Origin: Candidatus Chloroploca sp. Khr17
GTDB lineage: Bacteria > Chloroflexota > Chloroflexia > Chloroflexales > Chloroflexaceae
Length of the DNA: 64,000 nucleotides
Assembly: GCF_004138165.1 (NCBI RefSeq)
Contig: NZ_RYFF01000032.1
Location: forward strand, 1-64,000
Direction: 5' to 3'
Shown: positions 52,941 to 61,536 of the stretch, piece by piece
Position numbering within the stretch: position 1 is the stretch's first letter
Layout of the letters: each line of letters begins with the position of its first letter
Program-made: the position numbers and the translations under genes
Notes under the pieces: model-generated
Database searches by the model: none
Told to the model about the DNA's origin: nothing
What the model saw: the letters and a program-made list of their open reading frames with translations, nothing else

Positions 52941-53303
52941 ATGTTCAGAATGCACTTCGTTATGACCCAGCACTTGCCAGCCATTCCCAACACTGACAGT
53001 CGTTCACCGCTGTGTGCCACGATCAACCTGAGCGGATCAATCATCACCCTCAATGCGGCATGGCACGAACAGCTTGGGTGGCCCGCCGAGGGCTTGCTTG
53101 AGACGATTTTTGTCACCCATGTCTATCCTGATGATCTCGAGCACGTGATCAGTGCGATCCATCTGGCCGTCAGCAACGAACAACCTGTGCGCTTTCGTTG
53201 CCGCTATAGCCACTACAACAACTCGTATCTGCCGATTAACTGGCAGGCCCACTTCAAGCTTGATAACCTCTGCATTGAACTGATCGGGCTGCTTGCACGA
53301 TAA
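52941..53303 (+). CDS. Stand-alone PAS-domain protein
   Basis: A 120-residue protein made almost entirely of one PAS fold: ATINLSGSIITLNAAWHEQLGW (core strands and the WxxxxGW-like turn), VYPDDLEHVISAIHLAVSN and RFRCRYSHYNNSYLPINWQAHFK. It has no output domain, so it probably works as a small sensor or as a partner of a kinase. The ATG could be at 52941, 52950 or 52962; none has a strong ribosome site. Its promoter region carries the 11-bp direct repeats described for the response regulator encoded just upstream. Confidence 0.72.
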   Translation: MFRMHFVMTQHLPAIPNTDSRSPLCATINLSGSIITLNAAWHEQLGWPAEGLLETIFVTHVYPDDLEHVISAIHLAVSNEQPVRFRCRYSHYNNSYLPINWQAHFKLDNLCIELIGLLAR

Positions 53304-53369
53304 TTCCACGAACTGCACGGAAATTGCACGGCTGATTGCAATGACATTCAGCGCACAATCCGGTATGCT
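53293..53369 (+). promoter_or_regulatory. Direct-repeat operator and promoter of the CBM48 gene
   Basis: TTGCACG-like units occur at 53293, 53304 (TTCCACG), 53313 (CTGCACG), 53324 (TTGCACG) and 53336 (TTGCAAT), mostly 11 bp apart and the same face of the helix. ATGACA (53341-53346), 17 bp, TATGCT (53364-53369) follows. The unit resembles AAxTTxCACG of the 52849 site and the -10 is identical. Confidence 0.5.
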
Positions 53370-53520
53370 CCATGGTATAGACACATCCCCGTAACGCCAA
53401 CATCCAGGTCAGTTGTGTCCTCAATTGTTTTTACCTCACGCACAATGGAACAGTTTTTCCATGCCAGGATCGCATGAACACAGGGGCTGCTTCCAATCAG
53501 GCATTTAAGGAAAATGTACC

Positions 53521-53817
53521 ATGGTTATCAAACACACTGTACCTGATCAACCCGACAAGCTGCAGCTTACCTTTTCTGTACCCTCCTCGATCTGGGCTGA
53601 CCGGATCTATCTGGTCGGTGATTTCAACGAATGGAATGCCCGCGCCACGCCACTGCGCCGCTATGAGGAAGGTTGGAGTGTAGCCCTCCTGGTTGACCGT
53701 GATAGCCGTTACGGCTACCGCTACCTGCTTGACGACCATTCAGATATGTGTGACTGCCACGCCGATGCCTATGCACGCTCGGCTGATGGTAGCGCGATGT
53801 CTGTCGTTGTAAGTTAA
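53521..53817 (+). CDS. Isoamylase early-set/CBM48-like glycan-binding protein
   Basis: A 98-residue single-domain protein. LQLTFSVPSSIWADRIYLVGDFNEWN, then PLRRYEEGWSVALLVDRDSRYGYRYLLDD, is the E-set/CBM48 fold found in glycogen-branching enzymes and AMPK-beta, including the WNxxATPL-type sugar-binding surface. No catalytic domain is attached, so it probably binds glycogen/starch-like polymer or a partner enzyme. AAGGA nine nt before ATG supports the start. It is in a monocistronic unit ended by the hairpin at 53836. Upstream repeats link it to the adjacent two-component system (inference). Confidence 0.85.
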   Translation: MVIKHTVPDQPDKLQLTFSVPSSIWADRIYLVGDFNEWNARATPLRRYEEGWSVALLVDRDSRYGYRYLLDDHSDMCDCHADAYARSADGSAMSVVVS

Positions 53818-53835
53818 GCTCAGTCATCACAACGC

Positions 53836-53885
53836 CCTAAAGACCCAGGGGTCGTCTGGTGCCAGATGACCCCTGGGCCTTTAGG
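53836..53885 (+). terminator. 24-bp hairpin after the CBM48 gene
   Basis: Arms 53836-53859 and 53862-53885 pair with two G-U-compatible differences over a 2-nt loop. No U-tract follows. Confidence 0.6.
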
Positions 53886-53905
53886 ACGTCAGCCCTACAA
53901 TACGC

Positions 53906-53934
53906 TTGCTTGAAAATACGAGACCTGTTATAAT
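53906..53934 (+). promoter_or_regulatory. Promoter of the TRAP receptor gene
   Basis: TTGCTT (53906-53911), 17 bp, TATAAT (53929-53934), with TGT directly before the -10 (extended -10). It is about 50 bp before ATG 53986. Confidence 0.7.
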
Positions 53935-53985
53935 GTTCCAACGTTTTCCCTGTCCCGGAATAATAACAGATGCTCAGGAGCAAGC

Positions 53986-55149
53986 ATGAAACGACGTGAG
54001 TTTCTTCGCGGCGCGGCGGCTGGTGTACTCGGTACGGTCGGCATGACTCTCGCCGCATGTGGTGGTGCCCCCGCAGCCCCTCCCGCTGCTGAAGCCCCAG
54101 CAACCACAGGTGAGGCCCAGGCCCCTGCTCAGGCTTCGTCACTGCCAGCCGTTGAGTGGCGCATGGGTACGAGTTGGCCTATTTCACTTGATACGATCTA
54201 TGGTGGTGCCACGGTGCTCGCTGAGCGCGTGAGCGAGTTGACCGATGGGATGTTCAAGATTACCACCTTCCCCGCTGGTGAGTTGTTTGGTGGCCTTGAG
54301 GTGCTGCAAAATGTGCAGCAGGGTACCGTCGAGTCGGGCCACTCGGCGATGTATTACTACGTTGGTCTCAATCCGGCCTGGGGTATCGCAACCTCGCTGC
54401 CTTTTGGCTTGACCGCGACCCAGCAGAATGCCTGGCTCTACCACGGCGGCGGTAACGAGGCGCTCGATAAGCTCGCCGCTGAATTTGGCTCGATCATCTT
54501 CCCCGCTGGCAATACCGGCACCCAGATGGGTGGCTGGTTCCGCCGTGAGATCAATACCGTCGCTGACCTCCAAGGTCTGCGTGTGCGTATCCCCGGCCTC
54601 GGTGGCCAGGTCATTCAGCGCCTCGGTGCCGTGACCCAGACGATCCCCGGTGGTGAGATCTTCCAGGCGCTCTCGACCGGTGCCGTTGATGCCGCCGAGT
54701 GGGTCGGCCCCTACGATGATGAGAAGCTTGGTCTAGCCGATGCTGCGGACTTTTATTATTCGCCGGGTTGGTGGGAGCCAGGCCCAACACTGCATGCAAT
54801 GGCCGGCACCGATGCGTGGAGTAAGCTGCCCGTTGAATATCAGCGCATCTTCAAGGTCGCGGCCTGGGAATCAAATCTGAATATGATTTCCAAGTACGAG
54901 GCCCTGAATGGTGATGCCCTCCAGCGCATTCTCTCGGGTGGCAAGGTGCAGTTGCGGACCTATAGCGATGAGATTATGGTGGCCGCCCAGGCTGCCGCCT
55001 TTGAACTCTACGAAGAGACTGCTGCCAGCACGCCGATCTTCAAGGAGATCTTTGAGCCGTGGAAAGATTTCCGTAACCGCGTCTATGGCTGGAATAGTTC
55101 CAACGAGGCGACGTTTACCAACTTCGTCTACAATAATCCGCTCGCTTAA
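53986..55149 (+). CDS. TRAP transporter solute-binding protein (DctP family), Tat lipoprotein
   Basis: A 387-residue receptor. The N-terminus has a twin-arginine motif (RREFLRG, residues 3-9) and lipobox LAAC (Cys25), so it is exported folded and lipid-anchored. An Ala/Pro-rich linker is followed by the DctP fold (WRMGTSWPISLDTIYGGATVLAERV, LPFGLTATQQNAWLY, LQGLRVRIPGLGGQV with the ligand-carboxylate Arg region). The family binds C4-dicarboxylates, keto acids or similar organic acids with high affinity. CAGGAG lies upstream of ATG. The DctQ and DctM membrane subunits are not adjacent, so this is an orphan receptor or part of a split system. Confidence 0.9.
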   Translation: MKRREFLRGAAAGVLGTVGMTLAACGGAPAAPPAAEAPATTGEAQAPAQASSLPAVEWRMGTSWPISLDTIYGGATVLAERVSELTDGMFKITTFPAGELFGGLEVLQNVQQGTVESGHSAMYYYVGLNPAWGIATSLPFGLTATQQNAWLYHGGGNEALDKLAAEFGSIIFPAGNTGTQMGGWFRREINTVADLQGLRVRIPGLGGQVIQRLGAVTQTIPGGEIFQALSTGAVDAAEWVGPYDDEKLGLADAADFYYSPGWWEPGPTLHAMAGTDAWSKLPVEYQRIFKVAAWESNLNMISKYEALNGDALQRILSGGKVQLRTYSDEIMVAAQAAAFELYEETAASTPIFKEIFEPWKDFRNRVYGWNSSNEATFTNFVYNNPLA

Positions 55150-55172
55150 CGAGTTCAAACTCGTTCAGATTA

Positions 55173-55211
55173 CACGAGGGGCGCGACGGCGAAACCGTCG
55201 CGCCCCTCGTG
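55173..55211. terminator. 17-bp hairpin between convergent dctP and trpE
   Basis: Arms 55173-55189 and 55195-55211 pair perfectly over a CGAAA loop. The plus strand continues T/C-rich (CGTTTCTCTTTCC), so it may terminate the receptor transcript. Confidence 0.7.
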
Positions 55212-55237
55212 CGTTTCTCTTTCCTATCTTCTCTTTC

Positions 55238-56746
55238 CTAAAGCATCGTCTCTGCCAAGTCAATCGCCCGCAAGAGCGCCGCCGCTTTATTGCGACTCTC
55301 TTGGTATTCCGCTTCCGGATCGCTGTCGGCGACAACCCCACCCCCGGCCTGGATGTACGCAACCCCGTCCTGCACGACCATTGTGCGCAAGGCAATGCAT
55401 GTGTCCAGATCGCCGTTAAAGCCGACATGACCCACACACCCTGCATAGATGCCCCGCCGACTGCCTTCAAGCTCGGCAATGATCTCCATCGCCCGGATCT
55501 TTGGTGCGCCACTCACCGTACCCGCAGGGAAACATGCCCGCAGCGCATCAAGGGCTTTCAGGTCAGCACGGAGTTTGCCCGTCACATGGCTCACCAAGTG
55601 CATGACATGGCTATACTTTTCGACAAACATAAAGTCGGGTACGCGCACGGTTCCTGCCTCGCTGACCCGCCCGATGTCATTGCGCCCTAGGTCAACCAGC
55701 ATCAGATGTTCGGCCCGCTCTTTTTCGTCATGCAATAACTCGTCAGCGAGCGCGGCATCCTCCACCAGATCATGCCCCCGCCGCCGCGTCCCCGCAATTG
55801 GGTGAGTGAGCACTTCACCCTCCTGCACCCGTACGAGTAGTTCAGGCGAGGCCCCAACCAGATCGCCTTCTGCCGTGCGCAATAAGAACATGTAGGGTGA
55901 TGGGTTGACCGTGCGCAGGGCGCGATAGATGGTGACCGGATCAGCCGTTGTCGGGCGGGTGAAACGCTGCGAGGGCACCACCTGAAAGATGTCGCCCGCC
56001 ATGATGTACTCTTTGGCATGCAAGACGTTCGCGTGATACGCGTCGCGACTCACGTTGGATTGGGGCTCGGTCGGTACGACAGGCACGAGCGCTGAGTGCG
56101 GTTCGTAGTTGCGCTCGCCGCCTACCAGACGATCACTCACGCTCACCGGCTGGCGTAGTCGTTCCACCAATGCCTCGATGCGCGCCGTGGCCCGCTCGTA
56201 CTCGGCCTCTAGATCTTCGGCATCAAGGTGAACGTGCGATAAGACCTTGATCTTGTGGCGTAGGTGATCAAAAATCAATAGCGTATCCACAAACATCCAG
56301 AGACCTTCCGGCATCTGGTAGGCGCACGCCTCCGGCACTGGAAGCCGCTCGAAGTAACTGACCGTCTCGTAGCTCAGGTAGCCAACGGCACCACCAACAA
56401 ACCGCGGCAGATCTGGCAAGCGCACCGGTCGGTAGGCGTTGAGGTAGCTGTCGAGCACCACCAGCGGATCAGTATAGGGAAGCGTCTGTTTGTACCCGCC
56501 CTGCACGGCCTGCGCCGTGCCGCGATCAAGCCGCAACACCATATACGGATCACTGCCGATGAACGAGTACCGGGCGATATGCTGCCCACCTTCAACACTC
56601 TCGAGCAGAAAACTATAGCTCCCGTGCGCCACCTTGAGATACGCTGAGACTGGTGTTTCAAGATCGGCCAAGATCTCGCGGTAGATTGGGCAGAGGTTGC
56701 CCTGACCTTGCAAGGTGCGTATCGTTTTGAGATCGGGTGTGTACAT
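55238..56746 (-). CDS. trpE: Anthranilate synthase component I
   Basis: A 502-residue TrpE, the chorismate-binding subunit that makes anthranilate, the first step of tryptophan synthesis. LLESVEGG near residues 49-56 is the tryptophan feedback-binding motif. The C-terminal half has the chorismate-binding region (PSPYMFLLR, GASPELLVR, PIAGTRRRG, ERAEHLMLVDLGRNDIGRV, FPAGTVSGAPKIRAMEII). AAAAGGAAAACC precedes the ATG at 56746. It lies downstream of trpS on the same strand, separated by tandem repeats and a strong hairpin. TrpG, the glutaminase partner, is not in the window. Confidence 0.96.
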   Translation of the reverse strand: MYTPDLKTIRTLQGQGNLCPIYREILADLETPVSAYLKVAHGSYSFLLESVEGGQHIARYSFIGSDPYMVLRLDRGTAQAVQGGYKQTLPYTDPLVVLDSYLNAYRPVRLPDLPRFVGGAVGYLSYETVSYFERLPVPEACAYQMPEGLWMFVDTLLIFDHLRHKIKVLSHVHLDAEDLEAEYERATARIEALVERLRQPVSVSDRLVGGERNYEPHSALVPVVPTEPQSNVSRDAYHANVLHAKEYIMAGDIFQVVPSQRFTRPTTADPVTIYRALRTVNPSPYMFLLRTAEGDLVGASPELLVRVQEGEVLTHPIAGTRRRGHDLVEDAALADELLHDEKERAEHLMLVDLGRNDIGRVSEAGTVRVPDFMFVEKYSHVMHLVSHVTGKLRADLKALDALRACFPAGTVSGAPKIRAMEIIAELEGSRRGIYAGCVGHVGFNGDLDTCIALRTMVVQDGVAYIQAGGGVVADSDPEAEYQESRNKAAALLRAIDLAETML

Positions 56747-56788
56747 GGTTTTCCTTTTTGTTTAAGGGGCTGCCGCCCTAAAACCCTG

Positions 56789-56840
56789 TCGTTTGCTGGT
56801 TCAACACGCCAGCTACGCTGGCGTGTTGAACCACAAACGA
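56789..56840 (-). terminator. 24/25-bp hairpin between trpS and trpE
   Basis: Arms 56789-56813 and 56817-56840 are complementary apart from one inserted base. The hairpin ends about 40 bp before the trpE start. It may end the trpS transcript or control trpE. Its right arm is the seed of the tandem repeat that follows. Confidence 0.55.
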
Positions 56841-56978
56841 TGCCTGGGGGCTTGCGGTGCCCAACACCTCATGGCGTGTTGAACCACAAACGATGCCTGG
56901 GGGCTTGCGGTGCCCAACACCTCATGGCGTGTTGAACCACAAACGATGCCTGGGGGCTTGCGGCTCCCAACACCTCAT
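56821..56978. repeat. Three tandem 53-bp repeats
   Basis: Units start at 56821, 56874 and 56927. The first two are identical; the third differs at two positions and ends at the trpS stop codon. Each contains the hairpin-arm sequence GCGTGTTGAACCACAAACGA. There is no spacer, so it is not a CRISPR array. Confidence 0.85.
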
Positions 56979-57979
56979 CAGGTTGATAAGACAAACCCAA
57001 CTCGCTCCATGACAAGGCGAACTTTTGGTTCGGCAACAGCCCGCGCCTGCTCAGCCCCGATGACGAGGATGCGATCCAGTTCCGCTGGATCGTCAATCAA
57101 GTGATAATACCGCTCACGAATTGGCCGAAGCACCTCGATGACCGCGTCTGCAACGTCGTTTTTTAGCGCACCATAGCCCTTGCCCGTAAAATGGGCTTCG
57201 ATGGCGGGGCGACTCTGGCCGGTTGCGAGTTCGTAGATCTGCAGCAGGTTGTTGACCCCGGCCCGGGTGGGATCGTCGCTGAAGGTGATGTCGCGCCCGG
57301 GGTCGGTGACCGCACGCTTCACCACCCAGCGGATCTCGTCGGGTTCGTCGGTGATGCGGATCGCATGCCCCCGCGTAAAGTCGCTCTTGCTCATTTTGGC
57401 GGTCGGGTCGTTCAACGCCATAATGCGCGCCCCAGTCTCGCGGATCACCGGCTCTGGAACCACAAAGGTTTCACCATACAGGTAATTGAAGCGCTGGGCA
57501 ATGTCCCGCGTTAGCTCAATGTGCTGCTTCTGGTCTTCACCAACCGGAACTTCATGCGTATCGTAGAGTAAGATATCTGCAGCTTGCAAGACTGGATAAT
57601 CTAATAAACCCGCCAGCACACTCTCTTGTTTTTGTGCTTTCATTTTATACTGGGTCATACGCTCTAGCCAACCCAGCGGGGTGACACAGTTAAGAATCCA
57701 GCAACACTCGGCATGTGCCCGGACATGGCTCTGCACAAAGAGCGTCGTTTGTTGCGGATCGATGCCTGCCGCAATCAGCAGGGCCGCGAGTTCACGCGTC
57801 TGGCGTCGCAACGCCGCAGGATCCTGGGGTACCGTAATGGCGTGCAGATCAACAATGCAGATGAAATTGGTCTTTTCACCCTGGCCAGCCACCCATTGCT
57901 GGATCGCACCAAGGTAATTACCCAGATGCAGCATGCCCGAGGGTTGAATCCCCGAAAAGACACGCGGTTTCGGACTCAT
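56978..57979 (-). CDS. trpS: Tryptophanyl-tRNA synthetase
   Basis: Starting at ATG 57979 (MSPKPRVFSG) the protein has 333 residues, the usual bacterial TrpRS size; a 96-codon upstream extension has no family match. AAGGAG lies 8 nt before this ATG. The class I HIGH-type signature appears as PSGMLHLGN (about 13-21) and the KMSKS loop as Lys195-Ser199. It charges tRNA-Trp. Placed upstream of trpE and near a Trp T-box, it belongs to a tryptophan-supply cluster. The divergent gene starts at 58113. Confidence 0.96.
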   Translation of the reverse strand: MSPKPRVFSGIQPSGMLHLGNYLGAIQQWVAGQGEKTNFICIVDLHAITVPQDPAALRRQTRELAALLIAAGIDPQQTTLFVQSHVRAHAECCWILNCVTPLGWLERMTQYKMKAQKQESVLAGLLDYPVLQAADILLYDTHEVPVGEDQKQHIELTRDIAQRFNYLYGETFVVPEPVIRETGARIMALNDPTAKMSKSDFTRGHAIRITDEPDEIRWVVKRAVTDPGRDITFSDDPTRAGVNNLLQIYELATGQSRPAIEAHFTGKGYGALKNDVADAVIEVLRPIRERYYHLIDDPAELDRILVIGAEQARAVAEPKVRLVMERVGFVLST

Positions 57980-58014
57980 GTTCGCTTCTCCTTGTCTATC
58001 AGAGCCGCAGGGCA

Positions 58015-58023
58015 TGGTATACT
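58015..58023 (+). promoter_or_regulatory. Extended -10 promoter of the glycosidase gene
   Basis: TGG followed by TATACT (58018-58023), an extended -10 element about 90 bp before GTG 58113. No good -35 at the right spacing. Confidence 0.45.
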
Positions 58024-58112
58024 GCCCCGCAGAAAATGACCCTGTGCTCGCTATATGTTGAGGCCACGCCTCAGTGGATATGTCTACTTTTCCAGCCACG
58101 AAAGGAACCTCA

Positions 58113-60068
58113 GTGCCCCATTTGCCCTCATTGCGCCTGTTCGTCCTGGTGATCCTGCTCGTGTTCGCCTCATTGCCCCTGGCCCCTGTCCAGGCCCAGG
58201 CGCGCGCTTCGTTTACCAGTGCCCGCCCGGTTGTTGCCCCATTGGCCCCGGTGGTTGTCAATGTCAATGTGGCTGACTATCGTGGTCCCGCCACGCTCCT
58301 TGTTTTCGATGGGCGCGGGCGTGAGGTTGGCACGTTCCCCTTGCTGCTCGCCGACGGCTTCGGTGCGGTCGAGGTGGTGCCTCGCGGTGCCCTTGGCAAC
58401 CATTGGGCCGCCCTCTTTCTCGAAGATGGCCGCCAAGTCGCCAATGGGACGCTCTATCGCCTTGATGCTCAGACGACCATCGAAACGGGTGTCGCCACGT
58501 TTGATCAGTTGTATGGGCGCGTGGCCGAGTTTATGGCCTCGAAACGCTTGAGCTACGCCCTCGATGGCAAACCTGTTGTCGGCTACCGCTCGCCTGATAG
58601 CCCCCTCCTCTGGCTGCGTGACCACTACTACCAAAATCGCGCCTTTCGCTACTTCGAGACCGACCTGACCAGTCTGCTCGAAGCCAACCGGCGTATCCAA
58701 GCCGATGATGGGAGCCTGCCCGATTTTGTGGCCCGGCCCGATTGGGGCATTGCCGCAATGCGCACCCCCGTCGAGGCTGATGTCGAATACCTCTATGTTC
58801 AGTTGATCTATGAGACCTGGCAGACCACCGGCGATACCGCCTGGATGCTCGGGATGCTCCCCTCGGCGCAGAAGGCGATCAACTATACGCTGACGTCGCC
58901 CATTCGCTGGGAACCCACGCTGGGCCTGGTCAAGCGTCCCTTCACGATTGACACCTGGGATTTCGAGTATGGGCCGACGACAACCGACCCCAATACCGGC
59001 AAGCCAGCGCCACGCCACTGGATCGATGAGCAGACCAAATGGGGCATCTTTCATGGCGACAATACGGGCCTGGCTGAAGCCTTGCGTTCACTTGCTGTCA
59101 TGGAAGAGCAGGCCGGCCAGGTCGAGCTTGCGGCGCAGCGACGCAGCCTTGCGAGCGACATTATGGTGCGCCTCAACCGGCTCAGTTGGAATGGCACCTT
59201 CTACACGCACCACGTCAAACTCGTGCCTTACCAAGTGCCAGGTGTTGACGAAGCGACTCAGTTGAGCCTCTCGAATGCAGTTGCGCTCAATCGAGGGGTC
59301 TTGAGCCTGGCCCAGGGGCGGGCGATCCTGGCCGAATATCAGCGTCGACTCAATGATCCTTCACGCACCGCCTTTGCCGAATGGTACAGCATTGATCCAC
59401 CCTTCCCCCCAGGCGCATTTGGTCTCGACGGGCGTCTCGGCGAACGCCCAGGCGAGTATGTCAACGGTGGCGTGATGCCGCTGGTCGGCGGCGAACTGGC
59501 GCGCGGTGCTTTTCGCCACGGCTACGAGAGCTACGGATTTGATATTCTTTACCGCTACGACCAGTTGATCCGTCGTACCGGTTCAACCTATCTCTGGTAC
59601 TATCCGACCGGCGGCGTGGCGATTGTACGCGAATTTCTGCCCACCGACGGGTGGGGTTCGAGTGCGATGCTTGGAGCATTGATTGAAGGCGCAGCAGGCA
59701 TCGAAGACCGCGGCCTGACCTATAGCATAACTCGCCTGAGCCCACGCTGGCTAGCCGATCCACGCACCCCCATCACGAACGCCTACGCCGTTGCCCGCTA
59801 TGCCGCCTCAAACGGGTATGCCGCCTACCGCTGGAACTACACCCCGCCTGCATCACTCGGGGGCGACGGTCGGCTGACCCTTGAAGCCACCGGAAGCGGC
59901 GAGAACATCCAGGTACGCCTGTTGCTGCCGCCGACGCTCCGCACGGTGCGCAGCGTCATCCTCAACGGACAACCCGCGACCTACCAGATTGAAACCATTG
60001 GCCCAAGCCGCTATCTCACGCTCAACGCCGCCGGGCCACTTGTTAACGTACAGGTCACGCTCCGCTGA
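58113..60068 (+). CDS. Secreted six-hairpin glycosidase-like protein
   Basis: The preferred start is GTG 58113, with AAAGGAA seven nt upstream. It gives a clean signal peptide (PSLRLFVLVILLVFASLPLA, then VQAQA). A GTG or ATG around 58074-58080 would add 13 residues before it. A beta-sandwich-like N-terminal region is followed by an (alpha/alpha)6 toroid from about residue 150 (SPLLWLRDHYYQNRAF, WTIDTWDFEYG-like segments) and a C-terminal beta domain. The fold resembles GH15/GH63/GH78-like glycosidases, with candidate acids in WLRDHY and DTWDFEYG. The substrate is unknown. Monocistronic; ends at a strong hairpin. Confidence 0.75.
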   Translation: MPHLPSLRLFVLVILLVFASLPLAPVQAQARASFTSARPVVAPLAPVVVNVNVADYRGPATLLVFDGRGREVGTFPLLLADGFGAVEVVPRGALGNHWAALFLEDGRQVANGTLYRLDAQTTIETGVATFDQLYGRVAEFMASKRLSYALDGKPVVGYRSPDSPLLWLRDHYYQNRAFRYFETDLTSLLEANRRIQADDGSLPDFVARPDWGIAAMRTPVEADVEYLYVQLIYETWQTTGDTAWMLGMLPSAQKAINYTLTSPIRWEPTLGLVKRPFTIDTWDFEYGPTTTDPNTGKPAPRHWIDEQTKWGIFHGDNTGLAEALRSLAVMEEQAGQVELAAQRRSLASDIMVRLNRLSWNGTFYTHHVKLVPYQVPGVDEATQLSLSNAVALNRGVLSLAQGRAILAEYQRRLNDPSRTAFAEWYSIDPPFPPGAFGLDGRLGERPGEYVNGGVMPLVGGELARGAFRHGYESYGFDILYRYDQLIRRTGSTYLWYYPTGGVAIVREFLPTDGWGSSAMLGALIEGAAGIEDRGLTYSITRLSPRWLADPRTPITNAYAVARYAASNGYAAYRWNYTPPASLGGDGRLTLEATGSGENIQVRLLLPPTLRTVRSVILNGQPATYQIETIGPSRYLTLNAAGPLVNVQVTLR

Positions 60069-60092
60069 ACTGCCGCCGCCAACGCCCCTCTA

Positions 60093-60132
60093 GCGGTATG
60101 GGGCCAAGGCGCACGCCTTGGCCCCATACCGC
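60093..60132. terminator. 19-bp perfect hairpin between convergent genes
   Basis: Arms 60093-60111 and 60114-60132 are perfectly complementary with a 2-nt centre. It lies between the glycosidase-like gene and trpB, and there is no U-tract. Confidence 0.65.
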
Positions 60133-60139
60133 AACACTT

Positions 60140-61498
60140 CTACCCAACGCTTGGCAAACCGGCAAGCGCCATCGCAACCTCTTCGCTCGAGTACTCGAAA
60201 TCTTTCAGTTTGCCAGCCATATAGTCGGTATAGGCCGTCATATCAAAGTGGCCGTGACCGCAGAGGTTAAAGAGGATCGTCTTGCTGACGCCCTCTTCTT
60301 TGCAGCGCAGCGCCTCATTGATCGCCGCAGCGACCGCGTGGTTCGCCTCGGGGGCCGGCAAAATGCCCTCGGCACGGGCAAACTGGATGCCAGCCGCGAA
60401 GGTCTCGAGTTGCTGCACATTGGTCGCCTCGATCTGGCCCAGTTGAAGCAAGTGGCTAACGAGCGGGGCCATCCCGTGATAGCGCAGACCACCCGCGTGG
60501 AAACCGGACGGCACAAAGGTATGACCAAGCGTATGCATCTTCACCAGCGGTGTCATCCCCGCAGTATCACCATAATCGTAAGCGTATTTGCCTCTGGTCA
60601 TACTTGGGCACGCGGCCGGTTCGACCGCCACGACCCGCACATCACGCTCGCCACGCATCTTGGCCCCAATAAAGGGGAAGGCAATCCCGGCAAAGTTGCT
60701 ACCGCCGCCGGTGCAACCGACGATAATATCGGGATAATCGCCGGCCTGCTCAAGCTGCGCCATCGCCTCTTGCCCAATCACCGTCTGGTGCAACAACACA
60801 TGGTTGAGCACACTGCCGAGCGCATAGCGCGTATCATCGCGCTGCACCGCCACCTCGACGGCTTCGCTAATCGCGATGCCCAGGCTGCCCGTGCTATCGG
60901 GATGTTCAGCGAGAATGGCCCGCCCTGACGCCGTCTCTTCGCTTGGACTCGCGACCACGCGTGCCCCATAGGTCTCCATCAAAGCCCGGCGATAGGGCTT
61001 GTGGTTAAAACTGACCTTGACCATATAGACCAGCACTTCGAGGTCAAAGAGCGCCCCCGCAAAGGCGAGTGACGAACCCCACTGGCCGGCCCCCGTTTCG
61101 GTGACGAGGCGCTTGACACCCTCTTGCTTGTTGTAATACGCCTGCGCAACGGCCGTATTTGGCTTGTGGCTCCCTGCGGGGCTGACACCCTCGTACTTAT
61201 AGTAGATCTTGGCCGGCGTATCGAGGACCTTCTCCAGGCGACGGGCGCGATAGAGCGGCGTCGGGCGCCACTGGCGATAGATCGAACGCACCTCATCAGG
61301 AATTTCAATCCTACGCTCGGTGCTCACCTCTTGCAGAATCAGGGCCATAGGAAAGAGAGGGGCAAGATCAGCAGGCCCAATCGGCTGCTTTGTCCCGGGA
61401 TGCAACACCGTCGGCAGCGGCACCGGCAGATCGGCGACAATGTTATACCAGAACTCCGGCATCTCACGTTCACTCAACAGATACTTGACCGTCTCCAT
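60140..61498 (-). CDS. trpB: Tryptophan synthase beta-like enzyme, TrpB2 type
   Basis: Starting at ATG 61498 ([10 protein letters not shown]), 452 residues, longer than ordinary TrpB (about 400) and typical of TrpB2. The PLP lysine is Lys112 in GSHKPNTA. The phosphate-binding loop is GCTGGGSNF (about 238-246). TrpB2 condenses indole with serine (or a serine phosphate) without needing TrpA. AAGGAG lies 8 nt before this ATG; a start six bp upstream would leave too little space. It is controlled by the Trp T-box in its leader (61537-61850), which directly links it to charged tRNA-Trp. Confidence 0.93.
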   Translation of the reverse strand: METVKYLLSEREMPEFWYNIVADLPVPLPTVLHPGTKQPIGPADLAPLFPMALILQEVSTERRIEIPDEVRSIYRQWRPTPLYRARRLEKVLDTPAKIYYKYEGVSPAGSHKPNTAVAQAYYNKQEGVKRLVTETGAGQWGSSLAFAGALFDLEVLVYMVKVSFNHKPYRRALMETYGARVVASPSEETASGRAILAEHPDSTGSLGIAISEAVEVAVQRDDTRYALGSVLNHVLLHQTVIGQEAMAQLEQAGDYPDIIVGCTGGGSNFAGIAFPFIGAKMRGERDVRVVAVEPAACPSMTRGKYAYDYGDTAGMTPLVKMHTLGHTFVPSGFHAGGLRYHGMAPLVSHLLQLGQIEATNVQQLETFAAGIQFARAEGILPAPEANHAVAAAINEALRCKEEGVSKTILFNLCGHGHFDMTAYTDYMAGKLKDFEYSSEEVAMALAGLPSVG

Positions 61499-61536
61499 CA
61501 GCATGCTCCTTGTCTCAACGCAGAATTACAGACAAT

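Noticed and set aside
53910-53934. TTGAAA as -35 of the TRAP receptor promoter
   Set aside because: It would leave only a 13-bp spacer; TTGCTT at 53906 gives 17 bp.
56821-56978. Possible CRISPR array
   Set aside because: The units are tandem with no spacers.
57980-58267. 96-codon N-terminal extension of trpS
   Set aside because: No homology to TrpRS, it overlaps the divergent promoter and gene, and AAGGAG sits at the 57979 ATG.
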